From the NCBI RefSeq assembly GCF_023856365.1, contig NC_064554.1, forward strand, positions 248,001-312,000: a stretch of DNA of 64,000 bases, read 5' to 3'. This stretch comes from Brienomyrus brachyistius. Taxonomy: Eukaryota > Chordata > Actinopteri > Osteoglossiformes > Mormyridae. This document shows positions 1 through 11,191 of this stretch, in pieces (the first letter of the stretch is position 1; the number at the start of each line of letters is the position of its first letter). The position numbers and the translations under genes are program-made. The notes beneath the pieces were generated by a model that saw only the letters and a list, made by a program, of their open reading frames with translations, was not told the DNA's origin and did not search any database.

Positions 1-712
1 TCCAGTTACTGTAACTCTATCGAATGCTTTTTCTGCATTTAGAGACAGTATTGTAATTTGAAGGTTTTTATTGCATGAATAGTCTATGTCTAGATTAAGT
101 AATCTACGTGTATTTGTTGATGAGTGCCTCCCTTATGAAACCAGTTTGGTCAGGATGAATTATGAGAGGGGTTAACTTCTCTATTCTTTTTGAGAGAGCT
201 TTGCAGATTATTTTAAGGTCAACGTTTATAAGGGATATTGGACGATAGCTGGTAGATACTGTAGGATCTTTGCCTGGTTTTAGCAAGAGACTAATGTTTG
301 CAGAATTCATATTTGGTGGTAGCCGACCATTTTCCCTGGTTTCTTGCAACATTCTGCAGAATGTTGATGTCAGAATTGTCCAGAATTCTTTATAGAATTC
401 TGCTGGAAATCCATCTGGACCTGGAGCCGTTTTATTGGGCATACCGTTCAGGGCTTCCTGGAGTTCACCTGGTGTCAGCGGAGAATCCAGTGCCATCGCT
501 TGATTGTCTGATAATTTCGGAAGGGTTATACTATCAAGAAACTGATCAATTTCGTCTTTAGATGGGTTTATCTGTGGTGAATATAAAGATTTGTAAAAGT
601 CCCTGAAAGTGCTGTTTTTTCTGTCAGGGTCATATACTGTATCCCCATTTCAGTCTTTAACAGCACATATAGTTGTTTTTTTCCATATTTATTTTTAACT
701 GATCGTATCTAG

Positions 713-836
713 CCTCGCTTGTCTCCCGTGTCTCCCTTTCCCGAATAAACCCCGATTACCCCGATCCTGCTCGTCAGCCTGGTTTTCTGAACCACCGCCC
801 GCACGATCGCCTGTCCACCCGAACCTTCCCGTGACA
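713..836 (+). mobile_element. LTR fragment related to the proline-rich LTR element
   Basis: This short block splits the L1 ORF2 frame. It carries an AATAAA-containing stretch followed by CCCCGATTACCCCGATC, then CACGATCGCC, and ends CCCGTGACA. These are the landmarks, in order, of the 3' part of the 296-bp LTR at 53671-53966 read on its sense strand. It looks like a 5'-truncated diverged LTR of the same family. The left boundary is approximate. Confidence 0.5.
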
Positions 837-1579
837 CATGGTTTCTTCTAAGTCCTGGATACACTTGTTTTCTCTTCTTTTTATGTGATGAGAATGAGAT
901 TATTTTACCTCTCATCACAGCTTTGCCTGCTTCCCAGAGAACAGATGCTGATGTTCCAGGCAGGTCATTATAGTCTAAATATAAAGCCCACTCTTTTTTT
1001 AAAATAGTTAATAAAATCTCCATCTTTAAGCAATGATGTATTAAATCTCCAGTTTCTACTTGGTGGAATGGCCTTCTTATTTATTAGGGTTAAAGATACA
1101 GGAGCATGATCGCTGACAGCTATAGGGTGTATCTCTGTGTCTGAAATGTCACTCAGCAGAGAGCTACTGACTAGGAAATAATCCAGATGAGAGTAAGAGT
1201 GATGGACATGTGAGAAGAAAGTATATTCCCTACGGGTGGGGTGAAGAGAACGCCATGCATCGCAAAGTCCATAGTCGCTCATGTGCTGTTTAACTATGTT
1301 TGTGGATTCCCAATTGCGCTGAGCAGCTGTACTGAGCCTGTCCATTTCTTTATTTAGTCCAAAGTTGAGGTCGCCCACAAGAACAAGTGCGCAGTCCTGG
1401 TGTTCAGAGAGTGCGGTAAAGAAAACGTGGAAGAATGAGAGGTTATCAACATTTGGACCATATATATTAACAATACATAACTTTTTGTTAAGTATAGATA
1501 ATTTAATGATTATAAATCTACCCTGTGGATCTATAATTGTGTTGAGTACTGTGAAATTGACATTTTTATGTATTAGAAT

Positions 1580-2074
1580 GGGGAGGCATGGTGATGCAGT
1601 GGTTAGCACTGTTGCTCCGGACCCCCTGCGGCCCAGTAGGATTAGCAGTTTGGAAAATGGATGGATGGATGGATGGATATTTTTATTAATTTAATTTTGA
1701 GTATTATGGTGTTCCATGGGGGCGGCATGGTGGTGCAGTGGTTAGCACTGTTGCCTCACACCTGGGTGACCCAGGTTCGAGTCTCCGCCTGGGTCACGTG
1801 TGTGAAGTTTGAATGTTCTCCCCATGTCATCGTGGGGTTTCCTCCGGGTACTCCGGTTTCCCCCCAGTGTCCAAAAACATGCTGAGGCTAATTGGAGTTG
1901 CTAAATTGCCCTTAGGTGTGCGTGTGAGAGTGAATAGTGTGTGAGTGTGCCCTGCGATGGGCTGGCCCCCCATCCTGGGTTGTTCTCTGCCACTTGCCCA
2001 TTGCTTCTGGGACAGGCTACGGACCCCCCACGACCCAGTAGGATAAGCGCTTTGAAAAATGGATGGGTGGATAG
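1580..2074 (+). mobile_element. Two tRNA-derived SINEs between one target-site duplication
   Basis: A 12-bp direct repeat ATGTATTAGAAT (1568-1579 and 2075-2086) flanks the whole block. The first SINE (1580-1679) keeps the Pol III A-box head and the GGATGG tail but has lost its middle. The second (1721-2074) is full length: A-box region TGGTGCAGTGGTTAGCACTG, B-box GGTTCGAGTCTCC, central body, and a tail around CCAGTAGGATAAG and (GGAT)n. The same SINE family recurs at 5884, 11192, 23590 and 40387 on the plus strand and near 3440 on the minus strand. Confidence 0.85.
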
Positions 2075-2099
2075 ATGTATTAGAATTGCTACCCCTCTT

Positions 2100-2103
2100 T
2101 ATT

Positions 2104-2135
<32 letters not shown>

Positions 2136-2355
2136 ACTTAATTTCCCTACAGGGGATCAATAATCTTTACGCCTCCTCAACTTGCTCTTTGTGGAGTAAG
2201 TTGACCACGAAGGGCTGCCACTCATAGTGGCGCCCAGGGAGCTGGGGGTTAAGGGTCTTGCTCAAGGAGCCGCAGACGTGCTGAGGCTGGGTTCGAACCT
2301 GCGACCTTCTGATTACAAGGACACAGGCTTAGCCCACTGAGCCACACGCTGCCCC
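2100..2355 (-). mobile_element. Second tRNA-derived SINE family
   Basis: On the minus strand the head reads GTGGCTCAGTGGGCTAAGCC with B-box GGTTCGAACCC. The body contains CCCTTAACCCCCAGCTCCCTGG, and it ends in an (ATT)n tail at 2101-2131. The same body occurs on the plus strand near 12097. It lies inside the L1 between ORF1 and the endonuclease. Confidence 0.75.
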
Positions 2356-2399
2356 CTAGTGCCCACTTTGCCTAGAGTTATAGCAGGCTGAGAACACAT

Positions 2400-3308
2400 T
2401 GGGAAACTCGGGTGTTTTAAGTTCATCCTTTGGCAGGTCTATGAGTCTCTTGTAATAAAACGTCTGCCTGTAGTTTAAGCTGGCTACCAGGGAGTGGTAC
2501 TGGGGTCGCCGTACAGCTGCCCATCCACGTAGAGCTGGTCTACGGCGATGAGAGCTCAGGAACCCTTCTAAATAAAGTTGCGTCGGATTGGGAACAGAAC
2601 TTTGCGTCGCTCCAGGATCTCTTTGGGGAACTGGTCGTTTACGACAAAGTCTGTTCCTTTCAGCTCCCAGCCGCGGCTCTTCACCTGCTCCTTCTGCTTA
2701 AAATATCCAAATTTAACCACAATAGGATACGGTCTCAGTGCACCAGGCCTCTTGGCTCCCAGCCGATGGACTCTCTCAAAGCAGATGTTTTTCAGTGTCC
2801 TCTGAAAGCTTCAGGTGGTTCTTGATAAAGGTTTTGACGGTAATTCTGGGATGCCTGAAAACACCAGGTTATTTCTCATGCTACAGGCCTGTAGATCGAC
2901 GACAGTCTCTTTTATTTTTTTATTTTCTTCATTTAGATGGGTCACATTTTCAGTTAGAGACTTAACCGAGTCCCATAGTGAGGTGTTTTCAGCAGCGAGT
3001 GTTTCCACCTGCTGCTGGTTGAATTCCAAAGATTCCCTCGGGGATTTGAATTCCTGATGTAGAATCTCGACGAGAGCCAACCTCTCGTCGAAGCTGGACA
3101 ATCGTTTGTCGATTGAATCCAGGATGTCGGCAAAGTCTTTACCAGTCGGCGATGCTGTGCCAGGGGAGTCTGCCGGGCAACTTCTTTTGGAGGACGGTGT
3201 CTCGCTTTTGGCTGGAGAAGATGCATCTGCGTTCTTCTTCATGACTATAATGTTGAAGTACCAGTCGATATATTCCACAAGAGATTCCAAATTCCCCTCG
3301 CTGTTCAT
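2400..3308 (-). pseudogene. L1 ORF1 protein (RNA-binding coiled-coil protein), broken
   Basis: The minus-strand frame opens at an ATG at 3308 and runs 165 codons. It has a serine/lysine-rich head, then a heptad-like helical stretch (residues about 55-135, with SLTENVTHLNEENKKI), then the RRM start NNLVFSGIPE. The frame is lost near 2811, but ORF1-type C-terminal sequence continues in another frame to about 2400 (FERVHRLG, then PYPIVVKF, then a RRNF tail). In L1 elements this protein trimerises and binds the element RNA. The frame changes and in-frame stops make it a pseudogene. Confidence 0.75.
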
Positions 3309-3439
3309 TCAGATTTTCCGCCAAGTCTCCGGCGTCTGACGTCACCTACAGCATTTCCGCCTCTGACGTGCCCTCCAACGTACTCATACTTGTACTTGCA
3401 AGATCTCAATTCTGTATTACAGTAGCGTACATTGTCCTG

Positions 3440-3718
3440 GAGGATATGGGTGTGAGGCAAGGAACAACCCAGCATGGGCCACCAGCATATCGCAGGGCAC
3501 AGATACCAGTCACACCTACAGGCAATTTGGTAACTCCAATTAGCCTCAGTATGTTTTTGGACTGGGGGGGGGGGGAAACCAGAGAACCTGGAGGAAACCC
3601 CACAACAACACAGGAAGAACATGCAAACTTTACACACATGGTGTTATGGCCGTGACTCAAACCCAGCTCCCAGAAGTGTGAGGCAATAGTGCTAACCATT
3701 GCACCACCATGCTGGACC
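3440..3718 (-). mobile_element. tRNA-derived SINE, diverged
   Basis: The reverse complement has the head GGTGCAATGGTTAGCACTATTGCCTC, a diverged B-box, the middle AACATACTGAGGCTAATTGG, and the GGTTGTTCC 3' body. It is the same family as the copy at 11192 but without the GGAT tail, and it is more diverged than the other copies. Confidence 0.75.
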
Positions 3719-4715
3719 ATAAGTGGAAATCCAACAAGTGAAACTGATTTATTAGGGTTAAGCTAACAGACACCCAGAAAAATTAAAATGTAAATCACTG
3801 CAGTGCCGTGCAAACCTGTGTGAACAGCCAATCAGATCAGCCTGCTCTGTAGCATGTACCTCCCTGTTTCCGGTCCCTTTGTCAGTTTCTCACTGGCTGA
3901 TTCAAAACAAGTGGAACCACTATGATGTTCAAACCCTTTGCTCTTCTCATTTTCATTAGTAAGCTCCTGATCACCGTAACCAGTCTGCATTTAAGACATT
4001 TTTCCCACACCCCATTCTCACAATAAGCTGATAATAATACTAATAATACTACTGTAATAATAGTATTACAGTAGACTTACTCAGCCAGATGGCAGTGGTC
4101 ACATACTGATGAATGGTTGGGTAGCCAAGTGCTAGAAAGCTAGAAAGCAAATAAACTGATTCACCATTTACTCTCATGTACATCAATTAAAACTGTTTGC
4201 TCCAAGATAAAAGATGAAAAATACAAAAGTCATTTTTTCCGTCTAACCTCTGATTACTGCATGACATTTCTGATAATTGATGAGTAGAAGTCTGTTGTCA
4301 AATGTCTGTTGCTTGGTGGTAAGATGTTTCCAAAAGGAGAACCACAAAGAGCACAGTCATTTTCAAGGTTATTTCTCACTGGTCAGTGTGAAAGGCTGCA
4401 TCATTACTATAACGCCGGGCTCAGCACAGTGACTGCACCTGCGCTGCACTGTAGACCACAAGCCAGGCTGCAGACCATCAGCCCTGAAAGTTAAAACAGG
4501 ACTCGTATGTGTGTCATGTGTTGTTTAATAAAAATTTACAGGACAGAACATAGTGGATTCAGTTTCCTTTGCTCTTACACTCCCAGTCCAAAGTGTGGCC
4601 ACAACTGCTGTCAATGCATCTGTCTCTTTTTTCACTGTGTTATTCACCTTAATATCAAAAGGCTCCAAAGCAGTACAGTAATGCAGAACAAATAATGTAA
4701 CTAACAAGGAAGTGG
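3719..4715. other. Stretch without recognised genes
   Basis: This is AT-rich sequence with a short (TAA)n run near 4030 and a tandem AGCTAGAA near 4133-4150. Only short open frames are present, none resembling a known protein. Confidence 0.5.
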
Positions 4716-5675
4716 GGAGGTAATGGACAGAAGTGTTGGTTTTTGGTAACTCCACTCCTCTGACCTCCACTGTAATTTTAGGTTCCTTGGAACAATATTG
4801 TAAACCAGTCATCACACACCTAGGGGTTAAAGTCGACACCAACCTTAAGTTTGACACGCAGATAAGATCAGTTGTCAAGTCAAGCTTTTTACAATTGAGG
4901 CAGTTGGCCAAAATAAAGCCAATTCTTTCTAGGCAGCACTTTGAGACAGTAATCCACTCTTTTGTCGGTACTAGTTTGGACCACTGTAACGCCCTCTATG
5001 TTGGGGTTAGAGGCTCCACTATTGTTCACCTCCAGAAGGTTCAAAATACTGCCGCACATGGAAATATGAGCATGTCTCCCCCATTTTAGACTCACTCCAC
5101 TGGCTGCCCGTACATTTTAGGATTCATTTTAAAATTCTGTTATTTGCTTTTAAAGCCCTCAAGGGTCTTGCTCCACCTGACCTCTGTGAGCTGCTTCACC
5201 CTTACACCCCCACCTGCTCTCTCAGGTCAGCTGATCAGCTGCTCCTGATGGTTCCTAAGACTCAGCGTGAGCTTAGAGGGGATCGAGCTTTTGCATTCGC
5301 AGCTCCTAAAATGTGGAATGATTTGCCTTTTCACATTAGAGAGGCCTCTTCTCTTTAAATCTTTAAATCTCTTTTTAAAACTCATCTCTTCTCCTTGGAC
5401 ACCTTGTGAGATATTAACTTTAATAGTAAATTTTATTTCAATCTTAGCCTTTTCTTTATTAATATAAATTTTTATATATTCATAAATAATTATTAATATA
5501 ATATTTTTATTTTATTAATGGCCATTTACTTACATTTAATGTTTTGGTTTTTATTAAATTTATTTTAATTCGTTTTTAAGTTTGTGAATATTTTTATTTA
5601 TTCCTTTGTGCAGCACTTTGGTCGATAAGGTTGTTTAAAGTGCTTTTTAAATAAAGCTGGATTGGATTAGATTGG
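4716..5675 (+). mobile_element. L2-like LINE, 5'-truncated 3' end
   Basis: From 4733 the plus frame reads as the C-terminal third of a non-LTR retrotransposon polymerase: THLGVKVDTNLKFDTQI, then LDHCNALYVG, then LQKVQNTAA. After a frame break it continues as LHWLPVHFRIHFKILLF at about 5095-5150, and then reads toward the C-terminal 'felw' region near 5330. The 3' UTR ends in AATAAAGCTGGATTGGATTAGATTGG (5650-5675), an ATTGG-type tail common in L2 elements. Truncation and frame breaks make it inactive. Confidence 0.8.
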
Positions 5676-5883
5676 AAGATGGCTCAACAAATCTCTCTCC
5701 CAGTATGTAAAATTCGATAGAGGGGCGCAAGGTGACATTCTGTCAGGGGCCCAGAATTTTTAGCTACACCTCTGTGCTACTGTGTTTTTATTTTTACTCT
5801 AGCCATCAACAACTCTGGAGCTGCTATATTGCCACCTGGTGGTGAAGAGATCAGACAAAATATGTACACATGTAACCAACAGT

Positions 5884-6172
5884 GGGGCGGCATGGTGGTG
5901 CAGCGGTTAGCACTGTTGCCTCACACTTCTGGGACCCCGGTTTGAGTCTCTGCCTGGGTCACATGTGTGTGGAGTTTGCATGTTCTCTCTTGCTAAATTG
6001 GCCGTAGGAGTGCATGTGTGTGTGAATGGTGTGTGAATGGTGTGTGAATGTGCCCTCCGATGGGCTGGCCCCCCATCCTGGGTTGTTCCCTGCCTTGTGC
6101 CCATTGTTTGCAGGATAGGCTCCGGACCCCCCGCGACCCAGTAGGATAAACGGTTTGGACAATGGATGGATG
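5884..6172 (+). mobile_element. tRNA-derived SINE with internal deletion
   Basis: It has the head GGCATGGTGGTGCAGCGGTTAG and a (GGAT)n tail. The central part that other copies carry (from the CCGTGTCGTCGTGGGG block through TGAGGCTAATTGG) is missing. The tail is intact and reads CCAGTAGGATAAACGGTTTGG. Confidence 0.85.
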
Positions 6173-6189
6173 GATGTATGAGGGTGAGT

Positions 6190-6420
6190 CACAATGACAA
6201 CAGCTGCTCTGTTGACTTGGTCCCAGGAGTCGTCAGCGTTGGTCTGCCGGGGCCCCCGTCCTGTCTGTGGAAGCACCCCTCTTGTTGGCTGTTCTCTCTG
6301 CCTGGGCCCCCTCTCCTGCTGCCTCACCTTTGGGTTGAAGTGGCTCCCCATTGCCTCTGTAAAGCTCTTTGTGTATCTTAGAAAAGGGCTGTATACATGT
6401 AACATTCATTCATTTATTCG
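6190..6420 (+). mobile_element. LINE 3'-end fragment
   Basis: It carries a TGAAGTGGCTCCCCATTGCC segment followed by TGTAAAGCTCTTTGTGTATCTTAGAAAAGGGCTGTATACATGTAA-like 3' UTR sequence (6358-6400) and a CATTCATT tail. This is the usual end of fish L2-type LINEs. No coding frame remains. Confidence 0.5.
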
Positions 6421-6957
6421 AGGTCCCAGCCAGAAGAGTGCAGTCCCACACTGTCCCAACAGCCTGAATCAGCTGGATGTTATAGGATTAAGACACTTCC
6501 TGCATTAGGCCATTTACCCTCAGTGTATTTCCACATACCCTGACAGGATGGATGACAATACTGTGGCCCTAATTTTCAATACACAGTTTTCACAGGAGTC
6601 TCACCCTCATCCACATTCTCTGCATTCCTTATCTCATGCTTTTTTGCCACCCGCATCTCCTCTGCCTGCTTTGTCTCATTTTCCCACAATTGAAACACCT
6701 TCCAATTTGTCTCCGTTTTAGTTCTACCACATTAATACCTGAGCAACCAGTCTGATCCTGTTCCTCTAATTTCAAACGCATCTGGCTTATCTGATTGGGA
6801 CTGAAGCTGCTGTTTCTAGGAAAACCACATTCGTCCCACTGGGGCAGGTCTGACGCCGCGTCCTTCCCATATTTCTCCCATAATTGTTGTAGAGAATTTC
6901 AGCTGGAGATCTTTCCCAGAAGCAAGTCACTTCACTTTAGCACCTGTTATCAGTAAA
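6421..6957. other. Stretch without recognised genes
   Basis: No open frame of note and no repeat that I recognise. The composition is ordinary. Confidence 0.45.
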
Positions 6958-8940
6958 AGTCAAGTCAAGTAGGTCTTTAATGTTATTTTTAACTTTACAC
7001 AGTTGAGTATAGTACAGTTACAAAAGAAACTGTTTCCCTCGGACCAAGGTGCTACTTAAATTAACACAAGACTAACACATACCAACCTAGCAACATACTG
7101 TATGGTGCATAATGAGCAAAAACTGTGCAAACATTGCAGGACAGTGCAAAAAGAGAGGACAACTGACACCAACGAGCACAAACAGCACAGTAAACCCAAT
7201 ACTGATAAGGTGCAGTTTGGTTGTGCAATGAGGTAGCAATAAAAATAAATAAAAGTAACTGTAAACATGGCTACAATAAGATAAAAAAATAGTAGTTAAA
7301 TAATAAAGTGTGTTAATGAGTGTATGTGTGTGTGGTATCAGATTAGTCCCTGAGAGTTCAGTAGTCTGACGGCATGGGGGATAAAGCTGTTTGAGTCTGG
7401 CTGTAAAGGCCCGAATGCTCCGGGACCTATTTCCAGAAGGCAGGAGGGTGAAACGATAATGTGAGGGGTGGGTGGGGTCATCCACAATGGTGGTGGCTTT
7501 GCGGATGCAGTGTGTGGTGTGAATATCCGTGATGGAGGGGAGAGATATGTTAGGGTTATCTTCTTCTGAAGATGCGCTGGAAACAAACCAGTCTCTGAAC
7601 ACAGAACAACACAGACAGCTGTGATGACGTTTTACTTGCTGCAAGGTGTAGGGAATCCACTTGCAGAGTCTCCGCAGTTTCAGCAAAATGATGGTTTATT
7701 GAACAGCAAAAATAATACAATGTAATACAGTGTAGAGACACACCGGGTACTGAAAGGCAGCTCAGACACAAATTGAAGACAGTTCTTCACCCCCCTTTAT
7801 ACCCAAAAAGGCCCTCCCCACCAAGGTGTTGTGTGTAGGTGTTGTGAGTGAATTTACATATAAAGAGTGACCCCCTGGAGTGTGAGGATCCTGAGACGGG
7901 GACAGGACAGAACAGGGTAGAGACTTTTATGATCATTGTAATTAAATTCTTATCACCTTATCTTATCCTTATCACCCTAGTGGTGCCAACTGGAACCCCC
8001 ATTCTCTCCCTGGCTTCCCCCATGATCATAAATTCCTAACATTGTCTGCATTCAAATGATCAACCAAGAACCTTGGGGCATTTTTACCACTTTTCCTTAC
8101 AAAGGGAAGCCCGGTCCTGACCTCGAGGTGTCAGCCTCTCAGTCGAACTCGGCCAACTTCGAAAAAGGAACTCCCCTCGCAGTGTCTTTTATTGAGGTAC
8201 ACAAACAGGATATGCAACTGACATTGAACATTGTTTGTCACCATATATGGGGTGGAAATATTCAAGCGACAGTTCTTGAGACGTGTTATTGCTCAATTAA
8301 GATCAAGCTGCGGCAGGGTGTTGTTTCCAAGCGTCTAGCAAAATGATAATAAAAAAAGTACATATTTCTCTAACAAGATACTCCAATGATTTTCTCACCT
8401 GTCATCACTATCTGTTGTAGGGACTTGCGATCTGAGGCGACATAGTTCCCAAAGCAGACTGTGATGCAGCTGCTCAGGGTGCTTTCAACAGTTCCCCAAT
8501 AGAGTGTGAGGATGGGAGATGGGCTTTTCTGAGCTTCCGTGGAGAGTAGAGGTGCTGCTGTGCTTTCCTTACTATGGAGCTGATGTTGAAGGACCTGGTG
8601 AGATTCTCCGCCAGATGGACAACAAGGAATCTGGTACTCTCTACGATCTCCACAGATGAGCCATCGATGTGCAGCAGAGAGTGGTCACTCTGTGCTTTGT
8701 GTTCTTCTAAAGTCAACAACCATTTCTTTGGTCAACATTCAGAGACAGGTTGTTGGCTCTGCAGCAGTCCGATAGTCATCACACTTCCTCTTTGTATGCT
8801 GAGTCACCGTTTTTATTGACGAGACCCACAGTCTTGTCATCAGCCTGATGTTGATGATGTGATTCGAAATGTGCATTGCTGCTCAGTTGTGAGTCATCGG
8901 AGTTAACAGCAGTGGGCTGAGCATAAAGTCCTGGGTTCCT
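6958..8940 (-). mobile_element. Rex1/CR1-like LINE 3' half, split by a solo LTR
   Basis: On the minus strand, 8900-8376 encodes the end of a reverse transcriptase (an ADDKTVGL-like YADD region, NNLSLNVD, then SLLHIDGSSVEIVEST). After the LTR at 7548-8375 the same protein resumes with SLPSITDIHTTHCIRKATTIVDDPTHPSH and LLPSGNRSRSIRA (7547-7390). The 3' UTR ends in ACTTGACTTGAC near 6960. Clade assignment is tentative. Stops and frame changes show that it is dead. Confidence 0.75.
7548..8375 (-). mobile_element. Solo LTR, 828 bp
   Basis: The block starts TGTTAGGG and ends CTCTAACA. It is flanked by a 5-bp direct repeat AGATA (7543-7547 and 8376-8380), and removing it rejoins the LINE polymerase frame. 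There is no internal region, so it is the product of LTR-LTR recombination. Orientation is inferred from CAATAAA-type signals on the minus strand. The superfamily is unknown. Confidence 0.75.
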
Positions 8941-9410
8941 GCTACAGCGTCTGAGCAGCCGCCTTCGTCGCCCGTAGCTCCTGCGCAGCCCGAGCAGCCG
9001 CCTCCGCTGCCCCCTGCGGCCCTAGAGCCCGAGGCGCTCCCTCTGCCTCAAATGACTGTGCCCCCTGGGGCTCTTGTTCCTGGCCCCACTCCTGTCCCTG
9101 ACCCAGCTCCAGACTTTCCTGCCCTAGTCCCCGAGGAGGTCCCGGACAGTCCGACCACCGTGTGTGCCACGCCCCCTGATTATCCACGTGTGCTTCCCTG
9201 ATCGTACCCAGCTGTGTCCGATTATTTTCAATCAGTCCTGTCTATTTGAGTCCATGTCTTACTAGAGTTCAGTGTCCGTCATTGAAGTCCGTCTGCGTGA
9301 GATGTTTCCTGCACCCCGTGTTCCTAATAAATCCCCGTATTTCCCCGTATCCTGCCTGCCTTGCCTGTTTCCTGCCCGTCCGCCGCTCCCGTTAAACGGC
9401 GATCGTGACA
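8941..9410 (+). mobile_element. 3' fragment of a proline-rich LTR element
   Basis: 8941-9150 reads as a proline-rich frame (PPSSPVAPAQPEQPPPLPPAALEPEALPLP style). It is followed by an LTR with the family landmarks GTGTGCCACGCCCCCTGATTA, CACGTGTGCTTCC, AATAAATCCCCG and the terminus CGATCGTGACA at 9410. It is related to the intact element at 53671-57182, but its LTR is visibly diverged and the 5' part is gone. Confidence 0.65.
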
Positions 9411-10030
9411 CAAGGCACACGCACATCAACAAGTACCAATGCAGCAAATACAGATGAACAATTTAGGAGGAATACTAGTCAAAGGAAGGAAGAAAAGCAG
9501 CCCACCCTATCTCATGGTCACGGACACAAACATCAGGGAGTGTTATGAAGAAGACACCACACTTAGCACCATTGGTTTTACGCAGTGAATTACACCAGAG
9601 AGAGTTTTTACATTCTAGCTGTGTTACATAACATTCCTCAGCCTTCAGGTTTTTTCCACACAATGCAGGACACGCAGGGGTGCCAAACAAAACAGCGGAA
9701 CTGCAGTGTAGCCAATTATTTGTTTCAGTAGTTTTAAGAAAACTAGAACATAAAATGTTTGTTTTACTTAGGTAAAAGTCCAGTTGAAACAGACTTTATT
9801 TTTAAAAAGTTAGATTGGCTTTAAGTGATGAAACATGTTACTTGTGTTAATATTGCTTAATGAAGTGTAGGTGACATAGAAGCATGCAGTTTGATGTTTG
9901 GGGGCTGTAGTTTTTAATGGGACTATTTGAATATGGAGTACTAGTGTTGTACTTTTTAAGGGTACAGCACACGAAAAAAATACAGAGTATTAAAAGTGCC
10001 TCTCTTTAAAGGAACTGAGTTATCTTAGTG
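9411..10030. other. Stretch without recognised genes
   Basis: AT-rich intergenic sequence. Only short chance frames, no repeat recognised. Confidence 0.45.
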
Positions 10031-10034
10031 TATT

Positions 10035-10539
10035 TTACATCACATACACTCTCGGTCCGCTGGGGGAGTCCATCCCGCTGTAGTTGGAGAATGCTGCCAT
10101 CAGTCGCTCGGTGTAGCACTCGCAGGATTTACCAGGCTCCTGTTTAAACTGATGCATCATGCCCCAGTCCATGCGCAGGAGGACCAGTCTCTGAAGGGCT
10201 GTCGCATGGTGAGGTCTGTTCTGCCTGGGATCCAGCAGGTCACTGGCAATGTCCTTCAACTCCTTCATCTACAGTGTCAGATGAGCAAACCTCATCTCCC
10301 CCTTGAGGATTTGGACAAACCAACATAGGGGCAAGAATTTCTGCTACCTCGTCCTGCTGCCTGAGTGTTTCGCCACGGCACTTCATCACCGAGAAGGAGG
10401 TAGAGTCGGGTGCTGAATGGTTATGATCCTCGTCTGCAGGGGGGAGAGGGGAAGGGGCAGGGGAACCACTTGCTACTCCTCCCTCGGCGGCATAAGGAGG
10501 AAGCTGCTGTTTGGGCAGCAATGCTTGGGCAGGAGCCAC
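10035..10539 (-). pseudogene. Retroviral/retrotransposon gag-like remnant
   Basis: Two overlapping minus frames form one broken protein. The upstream frame (10539-10240) is proline-rich with PPYAAE and then ILAPMLVCPNPQGGDEV. The downstream frame (10268-10035) contains FKQEPGKSCECYTERLMAAF, which has the spacing of a major homology region of retroviral capsids (Q, E, then RL and F). A frameshift lies between them near 10250. No pol is visible nearby. It is probably a fragment of an old endogenous retrovirus. The assignment rests on the short MHR-like motif alone. Confidence 0.4.
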
Positions 10540-11099
10540 ACAGTTTATTTCTGGGTATCTAATTAGCGGACACCATTAGGTCCCTTCAGGGGCTCCACAG
10601 ACAAACTCATTGACATAATAGAATTGTCACAGAAAAATTCTTTGTCACATTCTCAGTCGACATAGACTGTGTGCTGTTTACATATTTTTGGCACAAACGA
10701 AATCTCATATGCATATTGACATATCTTTGGCACAAGTGGACCTCCATCACTTTAAAGAGGGTAAACTCTGGTCAGGAAATTTACGACGTCAGAATAAACT
10801 GATTTTTAACAGAAGTAACTGACATGCCCTAATAAGGAAATGCATACAATCAGAATACAATATCTGTGGTTTTTAACAGTGGTAACAATCTGATAATGAA
10901 AGGAATCAGATCAACATTTCTATAGCATGTAACAGAGCTTGCTCCCCTCCAGAACTCATTGTTCCAGTAGTTATCTGAAATCATCTGCAGGAGCTATTCT
11001 TTTATTTGTATATTAAGCGTAATTATTCATGAATATTATTGATGATGTTTATTTGTTCAATGTTTTTATTTATTCGTATTTATTGTTTATAATATAATG

Positions 11100-11100
<1 letters not shown>
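10540..11100. other. Stretch without recognised genes
   Basis: AT-rich with no long frame. It could be retroviral flank but shows no LTR ends that I can define. Confidence 0.4.

Positions 11101-11180
<80 letters not shown>
11101..11180. repeat. (TA)n microsatellite
   Basis: About 80 bp of uninterrupted TA dinucleotide, directly abutting the SINE at 11192. Confidence 0.95.
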
Positions 11181-11183
<3 letters not shown>

Positions 11184-11191
11184 TTGTAATA

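Larger units (their letters stand above)
1..2100 (-). pseudogene. L1 ORF2 (endonuclease plus reverse transcriptase), broken
   Basis: The endonuclease part (1579 down to about 1020) shows VNIYGPN, the metal-site motif VGDLNFGLN, LDYFLVS and the C-terminal SDHAPVSL, the usual landmarks of L1 APE domains. Its upstream residues RGVAI lie beyond the SINE insertion at 2081-2097, which confirms the split. The RT part (about 640-1) shows TAPGPDGFPAEFYK, LLLKPGKDP, SYRPISLINVDLKI and HPDQTGFI. A frameshift near 105-128 puts motif A (SLNAEKAFDRV) in another frame, and its first aspartate reads asparagine. The element cannot encode an active enzyme. The rest of the RT lies outside the window. Confidence 0.85.
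1..3345 (-). mobile_element. L1-type LINE, decayed and nested by other repeats
   Basis: Read on the minus strand, an ORF1 coiled-coil protein (about 3308 to 2400) is followed by an ORF2 with an AP-type endonuclease (about 2097 to 968) and a reverse transcriptase that runs off the window start. This is the order of an L1/Tx1-like element. Both ORFs contain stops or frameshifts. The 5' part of the endonuclease is missing between about 2100 and 2400. A SINE pair (1580-2074), a second SINE (about 2100-2355) and an LTR fragment (about 713-836) have inserted into it, so it is an old inactive copy. Confidence 0.85.
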
